Of a DNA stretch of 64,000 bases, positions 9,812-22,379 are shown one piece after another. Origin of the DNA: Hermatobates lingyangjiaoensis (Eukaryota; Arthropoda; Insecta; Hemiptera; Hermatobatidae); NCBI GenBank assembly GCA_026182355.1, contig JAPFBL010000234.1, positions 434,001 through 498,000 of the forward strand, read 5' to 3'. The translations under genes were made by a program, and so were the position numbers. Under the pieces are notes generated by a model. It ran no database searches, was not told the origin of the DNA, and saw only the letters and a program-made list of their open reading frames with translations. The stretch's first letter is position 1. Every line of letters starts with the position of its first letter.

Positions 9812-12440
9812 ACTTTACTATAAGTAAAGTATAGTGATCGTGAAAAAATTCGATCTCGAGATTTTGACGGAATTACATGTTTTGAAGTCCCAGAAGTCGT
9901 TTTATTAAGTTTTTTTGATGATGTCTGTGTGTGTGTGGGTGGGTCGGCGGGTGGGTGGGTGGGTGAGTGTGTTAGCATTGCTTGTTACCAGGCTACGGTC
10001 CAGAATCTTTGATGGATCAACTTGATATTTTACATAAAAATGGACCTTATAGTGTAGATGATCCCTATTGTTTGGGAATAATTATGCATGACGGGAAAGT
10101 CACTTTTATTTTGTCAAAAACCGGTTTTTAGAAAACATTTTTTTCTCCTAAACAGCTAACTGTAAAGTTTTGAAATTATGTCATTATGTTTGAAGTTACA
10201 AACGGAATAAACGAAAAACATATTCAGAATTTTAAAACAACGGTAAATATTTTTTTTTCAATAAAATTTAAAAATTTTGACTTACAATTCAATCTCAAAG
10301 GTTGCGATACAAGCTATACCGTTTGACGGATCAAAATCAAGCTATACCTAAAGATAAAAAATTATGTGGAGATTGAGTTGAGATAATTGTTTTGAAAATT
10401 ACATCCTTGAAAGGGGCGCTATATTACGATTTCTGTTTTCAGAAAATGTTTTTTTGACGCTAAACGGCGCTGTAAACTGGCTGATTACTAATATAATTTT
10501 TCTCAATATACATTAATAGCAACCTTATAACAGAGTACAGCAGGCAGGAAAAGGATAACACTCGCTCAGAGAAAATTTGTATATATGATTTTGACAAAGG
10601 GGAAGGAAAATGATTTTGTTAAATACTAAGAAGTCATAAAATTACCAGTATAATAATTCTATAAAAGGCCAAAAATGTAAAACATAATTCAGAATTAAAT
10701 TCTTTCGTTTGAAGATTAATAAATGTAATTATTGTACATCCTTAATTATAAATTATCTTGAAATGACATTTTTTCTTGGATGTTTATGATGTTTTTCAGA
10801 GAAAAAAAGAGTATTTCCCTGTTTTAAATTTAGAAATTTGGCTTAAATATTCAATATATTTAGAAGGAGGTCAAATAAACTACTCCTGTGTAAGTAATCC
10901 ACTGGTTATTGGAACAAAAGCAATGTTCTCTTGTAAGAGTAATATCGTAATACGAAGTCTACACTTGCGCTTTTCAAAAATGTTATGACTGCTGTAGTTA
11001 TACTAATGATATTATAGGAATCAGTGGTGTGATATACAAAACTATGCGTTTATATTGATAAGTGGATAAATCACTATCAGTACTACCTCCAGGAATGAAA
11101 AACTAATAAATCTTTTCCAATTAGACATTTAAATTATGCCTAAATGGGACATTATATATTATATACAAAAGAAGATTGATATTATGTTTAAGTTAGTAAT
11201 GTTGTGAAGTTAACTGTAAGCCACTCCAGATTTTTTCAGTGAATTGACTCAAATAAACTTTAATATAGAAGAAGGTCAGATAAACAGCATTCACTGGCAC
11301 TAAAGTGCTGTAGATGGCCATGTATGAGATCCACTGGCTGTGGTAGCAAACGTCATATTCTCCTGCGATTATTTGGTAATTATTTGGTAATACGTTTTTT
11401 TGCTTTGGCTTCGCCACAATGTTTTTTCTCTAGTAATATCAAGAATATTATACCTATCATTTGTGTGATAATCAAATATAAGTATATATATCTGTAGAGT
11501 CTCCATATGTATGAAACATTATTATCATCTGCCTTATAGACATTTACGTTATGTTTAAATGAAAAATTATATACCAAAGAAGTTTGAGAATATATTTACT
11601 TATAGCATAGTTAAGTGCTAAATTTTCTACATGTAAGCTGCGTCATGTGGGTGTTTCTTTAATTGCATAGTAATTGAATAAACCATCCACTTTGTAACAT
11701 GATATATTGAAATTTTATGCCCACTCAAATTCAATTTGCTGCCAAATAGCTGGTACAGCGGACATGGTAATTGATTTAATATGAATTTATTTTCAAAGGA
11801 ATTATTTTCATTTTTCAAAGAAAATTGTCACTAATAAAACTCAAACGCATTCTCACTTAACATCGTTTTAAACTGATTAGTACAAAAACGTTTTGGAAAT
11901 CATTTAATGAAATTAACTTTTGAAAATAACATTTCATAAGATAACAACATTTAAAGTATAATTGATATTAAAGTATAACTGGGATAATTAAAAAAGTGGG
12001 GATTTTCATCCTGGACTAATCGATCACCAGCTATATTTCCCAGATTTATTTTTAATTTATTTACATTGATTTGGAAAAAAGGAATATTTTTATGTTTTAA
12101 ATGGCAAACTTTGTTTTAAATCTTCAATGTAGACGAAGATCAGATAAATTATGTAAATGATCCAATAGCTATTGAAACAGACGTCATGTTCTCCTGTAAG
12201 AGATTATTTTGTAACACGAAATCTTCACTTTCGCTTTTCAAAAATGTTATTACTGCGGTAGTTATTGTGATATATAAAAATAAGCGTGATATTGATAAGT
12301 GGATAAGTCATTATCAGTACTAGCTGAATGAATGAAAAACTAATAAACCTTTTCCACTTACACATTTATATTATGCCTAAATGCGACATTATAAATTATA
12401 TACCCAAGAAGTTTTATATTAAGTTTACTTATAGTAAAGT
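9812..12440 (+). mobile_element. Unclassified 2.6-kb repeat element, copy i
   Basis: The left edge reads ACTTTACTATAAGTAAAG (9812) and the right edge TTTACTTATAGTAAAGT (12424-12440), so the ends are inverted. The left 650 bp (module R) recurs inverted at 28.6-29.36 kb and 54.9-55.6 kb. The right part holds roughly 400-bp monomers (module S, about 10840-11215, 11215-11640 and 12115-12440). Each has a variant of TCCACTGGTTATTGGAAC, GTTCTCCTGTAAGAG and TATCAGTACTACCTCCAGG. 10490-12440 is colinear with 41625-43543. No convincing coding region is visible; short frames inside have no family resemblance. A TGGG-rich microsatellite lies near 9926-9966. Confidence 0.6.
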
Positions 12441-12444
12441 TGAG

Positions 12445-13445
12445 TGTAGACCACTCCAGATATTTTATTTATAAATTTAAAATGATCCCAGCACTTTTGG
12501 CTTACCCATAAGGGAAATAGATGGTAATTAACAGATCATATAGACTGATGCGTGTTGATCAGCTCTGGAGTTTGTAGCGCTACCATATACTAAAACTGTA
12601 GATTGTAGTGTTGGAAATAAGTATATCAATAAACAAAGGAAAATATGTTTCAAATAACTTTATTTTTTATAAAAAAATGATTTTAAAAAAATATTTACAT
12701 ATTTTTGAGAGTCACAAGTAAACAAATTTAAAAAAAGTTTAAAGTATTTCTAAACACAGTATGTAATGTACTTATCATGTTTTCAATCATGCAGATTACC
12801 TGCAGAAGGACACTAATTGTCGAAAACGCATTATTTGATAATAAACTTAGTGGTGATATCACATGGAAGCACTACTAAAGTATCATAACTAAACTTTTAA
12901 GCGAATATTTAAGTTCATGCTTTTTGTAAAAGATGATGAAAAAAATTGCTAAAAAAATATTTTATTATATCAAATAAATTATTTTTTGAACAAAATATAA
13001 TTAAATAAAGAAATAAATTGTTAAAGAAATACTAAGAAATGTTATCATTAAAAGTAAGTTTGAATAAATCAGTGAATATAGTTCTTAGTCATTCATTTTA
13101 CTTACTGGTAATCCCTTATAAAGTTATACAAAGGTTAATTTTAAATATTCTATCAAGGGTTTTATTTATATTTTAAGTGCATCCAAAAGGAAGTTTGTGC
13201 TTTGCATTATCCGTTCTATCTTCTTGCAGTGTTAAAAGCTAATGATCAAAGTTATTTCTAATAATTGTTATCAAGTTTATCTTCTAATGATGTTTCTTTT
13301 CTTTAACTAAGGAGTTTTCTTTTCCATAATTTAAAACATAAAACTGAAAAGAAAAAGGAGAGAAAGAGTGAGAAAAAAGAAACTTTTCCTCCTTATATTA
13401 AGCAGTCAATTATCTTTGTAAAACTTTTTATACGTCATTAACTTC
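12445..13445. other. No recognisable feature
   Basis: AT-rich DNA with no gene or known repeat. Confidence 0.5.
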
Positions 13446-13448
13446 CTC

Positions 13449-13700
13449 TAACTCCTTCTTATTTTTTTAAAAAAAAATATTTTGTTTTATTATTTATGTT
13501 ACTCAACTGTTTAAATTAAATTTAATAATAAAAAATGGAAACAATTGTATAATCAAGTGTACGAGTATGAGATAATAAGTCAGAAGAAAGTAATAAAGAG
13601 CTATTATAAAAAGAAGCTGTGCTGTGAATTTTTTTTATTGTTTAAACCGTTCTCATAGCGGGTGATAAGGTGAGCCGTTTACCGGTTTTTTGTTTGGTTT
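13449..13700 (+). repeat. 250-bp interspersed repeat X, copy 1
   Basis: It runs from TAACTCCTTCTTATTTTTTT through GTGTACGAGTATGAGATAAT and GCTGTGCTGTG to GTTTGGTTTTT. It is about 88% identical by eye to 38003-38262, same orientation. The class is unknown. Confidence 0.75.
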
Positions 13701-13902
13701 TTGAGATAAGTTCACGAATCGAATGATCTCTTTTATCATAATTCCAGTTATTATAAAAGATTATCAGCTTCAATTCTCTACATTTCCTACTAACCAGTTG
13801 CCCACATAACAGTTAACATATTTTTACTTGTTTCATTATTAATTTTTTATACATCATTTATCATAATCCTTTCAAGATATAGAATTTTCTGAAAAGTAAG
13901 TT

Positions 13903-14219
13903 AGGTTAGGTTAGGTTGCAGTGGCAGTCCCACAAGGGAACACACGTAGGCCGGCCCTTTGTGATACCACACAATGAAGATTGATTCTACAGTGGGAGTC
14001 CTAAATTTTGCCTAACTCAAATGTATTTAGAGTAGGGATCTTTAACGAGTACCTGACATCGCACAGGCTCGGGACCGACGGTTTAACTTCCTTCTCCGAG
14101 GGACGACGCGCTCAGATTTATTCACCTCCCGCGTGAATAAATCGAGGGCCAGGTGAGGATCGAACCCCGGCCCTATCAGTTCAGAGGCGAGCACGTAACC
14201 ACTGAGCTAGCCCTTTCTT
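13903..14219 (-). mobile_element. tRNA-derived SINE, full length, 11-bp TSD
   Basis: On the minus strand the element starts GGGCTAGCTCAGTGGTTACG (box A) and carries GGTTCGATCC (box B) about 40 bp on. It continues with GGAGGTGAATAAATCTGAGC, ACGTTAAAC-like, CGGTCCCGAGCC and GACTCCCACTGTAGAATC segments, and ends in a CCTAACCTAACC tail. An 11-bp target duplication AAAAGTAAGTT flanks it at 13892-13902 and 14220-14230. The boxes imply Pol III transcription, with mobilisation by a LINE in trans. Confidence 0.9.
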
Positions 14220-14230
14220 AAAAGTAAGTT

Positions 14231-15385
14231 CAGTTTAAAAATAAGCACCTTTTAACAAAAGTTATATTTACTCAACATAATTAGAAACATATAAATATAG
14301 GTTAAAAAGAAGTGAGTGCATATAATTGTAACAACAATTACTATAATGTATTTAAATGATTACTATATTTTATTTAAGTAAACAAGTTGAAGATAAAATA
14401 TTTTTTAAAAACATGGAATGTTTGAAATATGGTGATTGAATTGACTAATTTAAAGTGGTAACTTTTTTAATTCATATTTCTTCAGTATGAGTAAATTCCA
14501 CGCTTTGACAAATTTCTTAAATCCAAAATTAATTAAATATTTTCAAACACACCAAAAAAAAATGCAATATTTTTAATCGATTTGATGACGTAAAATTGTT
14601 AGTTTTCTTCCTTCAAATAATAATTTACTTACTCCCTTGGGTAAATTTTTTCCTTTTCTTTATTATTTAAGAATATATTTTCTTGTACTTTTTACTGTAG
14701 CTTTACTAAGTGCGAAAGTTTTTCTTTTATGTGATTGTTTCTTTTCATCCCTGTCTCCTGCAACAGCCTTTATTTAAACGTCTTTACGATTCAAGCATTA
14801 ATTAATTTTTTTTATATAGAGACTCTCTGACATATATAAATTAGACAACTAAAACCTTTGCAAATCGATTTAATAAAATCTAGAGTTTTCGAACACTGAA
14901 CTTCACTAATGTTTAGCTTTTCTTTTAATCTGACTATCGTGTTGACGTTATATATCAAATACTCTGGTAAAGTATTACCAGAATTATTGATAATCAAATT
15001 AACAATTTCATTTGTTTTTTGTGACTATAACCATTTTTTCAGTTATAAGAAATACCAAATTGTTGTCCTGAATGTTATTATAATTAAGATAAAACTGATG
15101 GCCTGAGACTCATTAGACTTTGGTTATTGAAATTATAATATTTTTTTTTATTTTTATGGCGTCCCTTAATTTCATAATTATGTCCAGTTTTTTCTAGTCT
15201 AGATTTAGCAGGTTAGGAGCAAAAAATGTCTAGAATGACATTTTAGCCAAAAATATAACTTTTTTTTTAAGAAGCAATATTAGGATAAAAATTTATGAAA
15301 TATCTGCAATATATGTTAGAGCTTAATTTGCTAAAATATTAACTTGATCCAACAGGCGGTTTGTCCTGCAGCATTTCTACAAACT
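14231..15385. other. No recognisable feature
   Basis: AT-rich DNA. The overlapping frames near 14812-15106 have no family resemblance. Confidence 0.5.
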
Positions 15386-15390
15386 TTTGG

Positions 15391-15642
15391 ACACACACAC
15401 ACACACACACACACTTGTTTATACACTGGTGATACTTCTAATTAAGTTGTTTTTGTGCAGGCATACATGGAACTAGACTGATGAAGTGGAAGATGGAGTG
15501 GGGCTGAGAGAATGAGTAAGAGAAAGTGAATAAGAAAGAATGAGAGGAGAAGAAAGAAAGAGTGAGTGAAGAACGAGAATGAGAGAACGTAAGGAAGAGT
15601 TCTCACACACACGAAAATGTGTGTGTGTTTGAGAGAGAGAGG

Positions 15643-15702
<60 letters not shown>

Positions 15703-15925
15703 TAAGAAAGAAGTAAGAAAAAGAAAATGTGTAAAAATGTAAAAGAGAATGAGAATAGAGGGAGTCAAAGAAATAGTATATGTGAAGGGTAGTATATGTG
15801 AAGAAATAGTATATGTGAAGGGTAGTATATGTGAAGAAATAGTATATGTAAAAAGAGTGATGAGTGGATCATGAATGAGAGGGAACGAAGAGAGAAAGTG
15901 AGAAATGAAAATAGGGGAGATCAAA
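15391..15925. repeat. Microsatellite cluster (CA, GA) and 33-bp tandem repeat
   Basis: CA repeats at about 15391-15413 and a GA tract at about 15632-15700 are followed by a 33-bp unit (GAAATAGTATATGTGAAGGG plus flank) repeated about twice at 15770-15850. The 160-codon minus-strand frame over this purine-rich block is a low-complexity artefact. Confidence 0.8.
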
Positions 15926-15929
15926 GACT

Positions 15930-17195
15930 GATATTAATTGCATCAATTTCTCATGGTTAGAAATCTTTTACAAAATAACACATGAGTTATTGAACTTCAA
16001 CAAAAATTAGTTGTAACGTCAACATTTTTAATAACATATAATAATCTTAAAAAAAAATGAAAAAATCTTTACAAGTATTTATTGCAAAAAACTTCTTTAA
16101 ATGTAATATAATGCGAAAAATACGTCTCATACTTTTAGGCTGGATGACATGTATTATAGTCGACAACGAATTTTGGTTTTCCAACTAATTTAACTAAAAT
16201 CCAATGAGAAATTGTAAAAGCTTTTCTTTTAAGTTGATAAGATGAGTTATTCTTAACAGGTATATGTCATCATACTTAAAAGAATTAACTAAAGCCAACA
16301 AACCTTTGAGTTGAAGAGAAGATAGAAGTTCATGAGTTATATATAGCTAGTTGAGAGGATATGTTTAGTCAAGAACCAAGTTGCTTAAATCATAAATCTA
16401 GCTAAATTGTATTCTATGTGAATTATTTAGAGACCCGGTAGAGCATTCTAAATTAGGAGATAAGGCGATTTAATTGAATATTACTTATGACTGAACGTCA
16501 TAGAGACAGGTCAATAGTTTAACTGAACACACCATCAACGATAATAGACCATTCTCTGGGCAATTAGCGATTTGATTTGGCTAAAATCATCAAATGATAA
16601 TCGTTTACTTCCTAGACACCAAATTGACATTTAACTCTTTCATCCTTAATTAAATGAATTGAACATCGAAATTGCCAAAATTATTGATTGATTTATAATG
16701 ATGATTAGTAAATTAAATTTTCACAGAATATCATTTGCTAAGTGATTTGATTGGTTGAATTTTAGATGTACTGATTTAAGTGCATCAAATTCGTAAATAA
16801 AAACAAATATCACTATCCTAAACTTTTGTTTTTATACTTCATTTTATTATTTTTGAATTTTATTCCATTTTAAAAAGATGGTAATTCTTGAGACTGTACA
16901 TCAAGGACTATTCAAAAACTTGATATTTAGAGCTAAGAATCTTATTTACTTTTAATATTTCTTGTCAGAAGGTTAAAATGACATATTTCAATTTGAACTT
17001 CTCTTGTCGTAGTAGTAGAGTTATATTAATTTAGAAACATAAAATCCTTTAGTCAATTCAAAATTCTGTTCAGGTGTTACCTTGGAGCAGTTGGTTGTAA
17101 ACCAGTATAATGTCAAGTATTAAATAGTTCTGCTTGAAATGATCGAGAATAGTATGTGCTAGTCTCTTTTTGGTTTTCTAGTGATAACTTTAATT
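15930..17195. other. No recognisable feature
   Basis: AT-rich DNA without gene signals or shared repeats. Confidence 0.5.
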
Positions 17196-17199
17196 ATAT

Positions 17200-17445
17200 A
17201 TGTATTATGAAGTCCGAATCACAAGGAAAAAGAAAAACAAAAGAAATAAATGCTCTAAGGCCTTTCACTTTATGTCATCAGAGAGCAAGAAAAAAGAGGC
17301 AACAGAAAAGTTAATCAGGAAGAAAAACAGATTTTCTGTTGTCTCCTTTTTCTTGTTTTGTTTGCTATCAGATGACATAAAGTGGCAGGTCTCAGAGCAT
17401 TTATTTCTTTTGTTTTTTTTTTGTGATTTTGGACTTCGTTGATTG
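17200..17445. mobile_element. Penelope-type terminus, family G, inverted pair
   Basis: The interval is a long imperfect palindrome. The left arm on the minus strand (about 17250-17290) reads GCTCTCTGATGACATAAAG, then TGAAAGGCCTTAGAGC. Here GCTCT pairs with AGAGC (stem I), CTGATGA and GAAA are the hammerhead boxes, and AGGCCT is a palindromic stem III. The right arm on the plus strand (about 17361-17403) is a mutated copy. Stem II is weak in all copies. A TA tract follows at 17477. Confidence 0.55.
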
Positions 17446-17469
17446 CATCATGTGTTTAATTGCGATTTT

Positions 17470-17880
17470 TCTGCATATATATATATATATATATATGTGC
17501 CGGGTGACTGGTTGGGCTGTCTAGTATAGTCAACCAATCGCATGCGGTGTTTAATGCTTCTTCTATCAATGTCTCCGAAGAAATCAAGAAGAACGTCTCC
17601 ATGCAAAAAATATATATATTTGTGTACGATGGCAGCAGGTCTTCCCTTAAGGATATGTTATTAAAATAAGCAGCAGCTTCTGCATTGACCAATTTCTTGT
17701 TGACACTCTCTACTTTTCTTATCACTTTGCGGTGAGACTCTGGTAGCTTCCAAAGAGTCTCATTTGGAAGCTACCAGAGTCTCACCGCAAACTGATAAGA
17801 AAACTAGAGAGTGTCAACAAAAAAATTATCAATGCAGAAGCTGCTGCTTATTTTAATAATTATATATATATGACACAAAT
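17470..17880. mobile_element. Penelope N-terminal/pseudo-LTR fragments, head-to-head
   Basis: A palindrome is centred near 17757 (arms about 17690-17750 and 17765-17830). Its minus arm encodes KLVNAEAAAYFNNISLREDL and then LLPSYTN; the plus arm encodes LIWKLPESHRKLIRKLE and then NAEAAAYFNN. This is the conserved N-terminal stretch of Penelope-like proteins, compare AKYGALFNNICLNEGLLPTF in the intact copy. The plus arm ends right after the Phe-Asn-Asn codons, where TA repeats begin. Only 5' pieces are present; there is no RT. Confidence 0.7.
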
Positions 17881-17884
17881 AGTC

Positions 17885-18885
17885 ATTGATATATATATGC
17901 AATCAAAGCTCAAAGTCGGAATCGCAGAAAAAAAAATTTCGTGATTATAAATAATTTCGACAATATGCCATCTTTAGGAGAAATGAAGAATACTTCGAAG
18001 TATTCTGAAGAGGGAGTGAGTAAACTGATTCACTGGCCGTGCAACGCCCTTGTATGGCTTTGTTATTGTGGAATATAACCACAATTACACGGGATATACA
18101 TATTCAAGTAACTTAAAAAGTAAGTGATTAACTTTCTGAGATCTTTTGTTTATTCGTAGTCAGAGATCAAGTGGAGTAAATAAAGAAGAACAGGTTACGT
18201 AATTTGTGTAATACCTGTCAGTGGTTCATTGTTTGAGTTTGTTTTATTTCTTATATGTAATAATTAAAAGACTTATAAAATAATTTATATGGTCTCATTA
18301 AAAATAATTTTTACATGACCAGCTTAGTTTTAATTCGGAATAATGAGTTTACCTAATCTATGAGTATAAAAAATTATCTTAATATGGTATCTCATATAGA
18401 TCTATACAAGTTGGTTTGTATGTGTACATAGGCTGGTACATTTTTTCCAGTGACATCCAGCATATACTAAGTGATTGTTGGCTTTTGGAACAACAAACGT
18501 AACTTGAAAACACAAGTTTCTCTTTAAGATCTACGTAATTCATTGATTACACAAACAGTGATGAAGCAATGGAATTTATAAATCGTATATGATGAAAGGG
18601 CAATTCAAAACATGGATTCAATATAAATAGCACTTAAAAAACTTCATAATAGTTATTTGGTTTCTCTCCACTAATGATAATGACTTGTTCTCTATCACCA
18701 TTGCTTTCTCACTAATCCCTTAGTAACACGTAGTTTAATCTAAAAGAAACTGTTAAGATACTTTAAAAACACCTGTTGTATTTTAGTCACTGTAATCAAA
18801 TTATAATGCAATCAACAAATTCTTTTCATTTCATGCATTTTTTTACTGAAACAAATATTTTGACAGCAATCTAAAACGATACCTT
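17885..18885. other. No recognisable feature
   Basis: AT-rich DNA with no gene or repeat that I can place. Confidence 0.5.
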
Positions 18886-18887
18886 GA

Positions 18888-19185
18888 GAATAGATTCTAC
18901 CTCAGACAATGAGAGCCTAAAGACTAGCACAAACCACAAACTATTCTACGAGAACCAGTATACGGATTAATATAAGACTGATGTACGTGTATTAAAAATA
19001 TTATAAAAAGGAAAGTTAAATGCATTAAGCTTAAAGTTAGTGTGACCCTGATAACTTATTACCAAAGCCTTTCAATGGGCAGTTTGAAATGAAGAATAGT
19101 CCAAACGTCAAAGAGTCAAAAGAAAGAAATCTTGTACATGAGTATTCATGTAATATCGCAAGCTGCGAGGCATAATTTAATATCG
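18888..19185 (+). pseudogene. Penelope family A relic (thumb to GIY-YIG start)
   Basis: Homologous at the DNA level to 33115-33400 of the intact element, for example TAATATAAGACTGATG, GTGACCCTGATAACTTA and CATGAGTATTCATGTAATAT. It covers the region after the RT palm up to the CNIGSCEA segment of the endonuclease. Substitutions and at least one early stop (after the CEA-equivalent) make it dead. It shows an older generation of family A, much more diverged than the copy at 30.9-34.0 kb. Confidence 0.75.
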
Positions 19186-19189
19186 AGAA

Positions 19190-20360
19190 ATACTATAATT
19201 ATCAGTATTATTGAATCATTATTTCATTTAAATAATGTGCAAATGATATATCTATTTATAATAAAATCTAGTAAAGGCTACTTGAGAAATTTTTGTCTGA
19301 CTAAACTAAAAACAACACAAGTTGTGTAACAGCTAGCAATTCATATCATTTGGCGGAATTTAATAAAATTTGACAGATACCTAGTTTACCCTTTTAACAC
19401 GTCAAACATCTTGAAATGAGAATATTCAATTGGACGAATGATAAAGCAAGCTCAATATTGTACTGTAGAATGTAGCAGAATCTGAGTAATCCAAACTGCG
19501 TCATGAAAGGCATGTCTGCTTTGTTTTGACTATCTGATCGCTGTAAAGATTACTAATTATTGAATGTCTTATGGAAAGAAGAGACAGAGAGCAAGATGAG
19601 GGATACCAAAAAAAAAATGAAAGCTTTTTAATAAGAGGACTATCTACTATTTCAAAAGTTATCTAGTTGTTTTTTTAAATAATAGAGCAAAGATGAAAAC
19701 CTCTTCGGACAAGTTGCTATAAAAGAGATAAAACATGTGGCACAGCCAATTTGCAAAAAAAATCAGTTCTTTTGGTCCAAGCTATTCAGTTGCAGCTTGT
19801 TGAACCAGAACTTAGAGAATTTCAGCATCTCTTCACCATGATCCCCTACACCCTTAACATCTTTCTATGCCGTAATAATTAGTTTTCATCAATCACCTTT
19901 ATCTTCAGTTTTATGTTTTGATATAAAAATATTATATTCATAGTTTTGATATTTTTTTCCAACGAATTGAACGGTTTCCTCTAGAAGTCAATGAAAAAAA
20001 AAAATGTTTCATTAAACGAACACCTCCCAAAACATACCATACATATGAGCCGATTGAGTTTGTTCTATAAGGTACCATTGTATCTCTATGAATGTATAGC
20101 ATATTGAAAAAAGGGATGATGGGAAAATTATAGCCAAAAATAGTATTATTGTTTTCCCTTTCTTCCGGTAACACTAGAAATCTTTCATTTTCTATTTATT
20201 TTATCTTAATATGTTTATTTATAATAATAATGTTACTAATATTAGATTATGGCATTTAGAATATAACACTAAAAAAAGCTGCTATTATGTGCACTATTAT
20301 AAAAAAAATTAATAATAATAATAATAATTATTATTATTATTTATTACTGAGAAGTAACAT
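19190..20360. other. No gene; (TAA)/(TTA) hairpin near 20310-20345
   Basis: AT-rich DNA. AATAATAATAATAATAAT followed by TTATTATTATTATT forms a perfect inverted repeat just before a SINE fragment. Short frames (19132-19329, 19938-20174) have no family resemblance. Confidence 0.55.
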
Positions 20361-20582
20361 TGACATGGGAGGTGGAGTAGTCATACTTCGATAAGGATGT
20401 TAAGGCTTCGGTCCCGAGACTGAACGATGTCCTGTACTCCCTGCTCTAAATGCAATTGAGCTAGGCAAAATGTCGGACTACCAATGTAGAATGTTTCTTG
20501 TGTGGTATCAAAAATTGCCAACTTTGGCCTATGTGTCTTTTTTCGTGGGTCAGCCACTACAACCTAACATAACCTATTCACG
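20361..20582 (+). mobile_element. tRNA-derived SINE, 5'-truncated copy
   Basis: It retains GGGAGGTG, TTCGGTCCCGAGACTG, GATGTCCTGTACTCC, CTCTAAATGCAATTGAG, TGTGTGGTATCAAAAAT and CACTACAACCTAACATAACC. These match the 3' two-thirds of the SINE at 47147-47475. The tRNA-like head is missing, which is the usual 5' truncation of LINE-mobilised repeats. Confidence 0.75.
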
Positions 20583-20739
20583 TCTTTCTCAGATACTTGA
20601 TTTTCAGATCAGCATCTGTTGTTTTCTCTACTTATATACTATAATAGTTTTAAGCCTAGAATGTAACATTTGCAATGTCATTTCATTTAAATGGCAGGAT
20701 GCAAATAATCCGTATAAAATAAAATGAGCAGGCCTATTA

Positions 20740-21270
20740 TAATGAATTTGTGGTTATTAATATACATAACTATTAATAATTATAATGGATTATAGTTATT
20801 TATATAATTATTAACAATTATAATGGCATAATAGTTATTAATATACATAACTATTAATAATTATTATAGATTTATAGTTATTACTATAATTATTAATAAT
20901 TATAATGGTATAATAGTTCTTAATATACATAATTATAATGGATTTATAGTTATTAATATAATTATTAACATTTAAAATGACATAAGAGTTATTAATATAC
21001 ATAGTTGTTAATAATTATAATGGATTAATAGTTCTTAATATAATTATTAATAATTGTAATGTCATAATAGTTATTAATATACATAATTATTAATAATTAT
21101 AATAGATTTATAATTATTGATATAATAATTAATAATTATAATGGAATAATAGTTATTAATAATTGCAATGGATTAATAGTTATTAAATAATTATAAATAT
21201 TATAATGAATTTATAGTTATTAATAGAATTATTAATAATTATAATGGATTAATAGTTATTAATATAATTA
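20740..21270. repeat. AT-only tandem array (about 50-60-bp unit)
   Basis: Variants of TTATTAATATAATTATTAAT and AATTATAATGGATTAATAG recur about nine times with length variation. G and C occur almost only in the ATGG and CATA steps. Confidence 0.75.
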
Positions 21271-21274
21271 CTAA

Positions 21275-22050
21275 TTTTACTCTGTATCTTCATTGTGTTT
21301 ATATGAGGCTGAGCTGATACAGTTCTATCATAAATTACACATTTATGAAATAACTCCGCAGCACAGAATCAATAACGCATTCCATTGCCTCACTTATCCC
21401 AGCCTTTTCCTTTCATTTAAGAATACCAATAAATAATTGTATGTTTCAATTATTGCAACTAATCATACTTATTAGCTATTTTGATTAATTTGTTTCAAGT
21501 GCTACATTAATGATTCATTATATTTACATATTCATTAATTAAAATGATTGCCAATGAGTTTGATAATTAGTTACCTAATGGTAAAGTTGAAGTAGACCAC
21601 TAGAGGTTTTCCAAATTATTGCACTGATTATTAATTATATATACGTATAATTAAAAGTTGAAACTAAAAAAAAAATGAAATATTTATTTTTATTTTATGA
21701 AATATTAAAAATGATTTGGTTTGATGAAAATCAAAGAGCAAATCATTTATTTAAGATTTTATGTGACAGTTTAAGAAGTAAAAGACAAAACCATGTAAAT
21801 TAAACAATGAAATAAGTATTTGAAAAAAATAATAATATTATCGATGTAGTATTTTCTAGTATTTCTAGAAAAAAAGTGTAAACAAAAAAATTATAGTAAA
21901 TCAGTTAATTAATAATAAATTAGAATGTTTTGGTTAAAGTAAGCAGCCCATGTTCAGTTGAAATTGAAGTATGTAAATTCAGACAGGGATGCTAGCAATC
22001 CTGAAGACTTCAATCAACCAGGTTAACTTGTTACTATATTTTTTGGTTGT
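21275..22050. other. No gene; short module S remnant
   Basis: AT-rich DNA. GTAAAGTTGAAGTAGACCAC at about 21580-21600 resembles the outer flank of module S of the 2.6-kb repeat. Confidence 0.45.
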
Positions 22051-22054
22051 TTCA

Positions 22055-22100
22055 TTTAGCTCTCTGATGATGTTGTAAGAAAGGCCTTAGAGCATTTTAA
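22055..22100 (+). ncRNA. Hammerhead-like motif, family G
   Basis: GCTCT pairs with AGAGC (stem I) around CTGATGA and GAAA, and AGGCCT is a palindromic stem III. Cleavage would follow GGCCUU. Stem II (UGUUGUAA) is at most two base pairs, so activity is uncertain. A long TA tract begins 70 bp downstream. Confidence 0.45.
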
Positions 22101-22166
22101 TTAATATATATTGTTTATTGTGTTATTTAATTCATATATTATATCAAGAGTTATTGCTAAGTATTA

Positions 22167-22168
<2 letters not shown>

Positions 22169-22209
<41 letters not shown>
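22169..22209. repeat. (TA)n microsatellite
   Basis: About 20 TA units, directly next to a Penelope-type terminus of family D. Confidence 0.95.
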
Positions 22210-22210
<1 letters not shown>

Positions 22211-22214
<4 letters not shown>

Positions 22215-22360
22215 TAAATTACACAAAGACGACACAGAAAAAACAATAAAAAGAACACTTACAGAATTCAATATTTCGAACTGTTGTTCGTCATCAGGAG
22301 TAGACTAGAAGAGAGGACGAAGTGAGAGAGATCTCCCCACGTCAAAGAACGGTGCGCGAA
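22211..22360 (-). mobile_element. Penelope-type terminus, family D, copy 1
   Basis: Bounded by TA tracts on both sides and about 90% identical to 52366-52511. On the minus strand, CTGATGA (22297-22291) is followed by an extra C, stem II GAAC-AACA-GUUC, GAA and the palindrome AUAU, then U17. Stem I (CTC) pairs with GAA only partly in this copy. The layout is a hammerhead with a very short stem III. No protein coding is attached. Confidence 0.55.
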
Positions 22361-22379
22361 TATATATATATATATACAA

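Noticed and set aside
13892..13920. Interstitial telomere
   Set aside because: The TTAGG repeats are the tail of a SINE with its own target duplication.
15442..15924. 160-codon minus-strand frame
   Set aside because: It covers GA and AG microsatellites and yields low-complexity Ser/Leu-rich protein.
17200..17442. 80-codon Lys-rich frame
   Set aside because: It reads through an inverted pair of Penelope termini.
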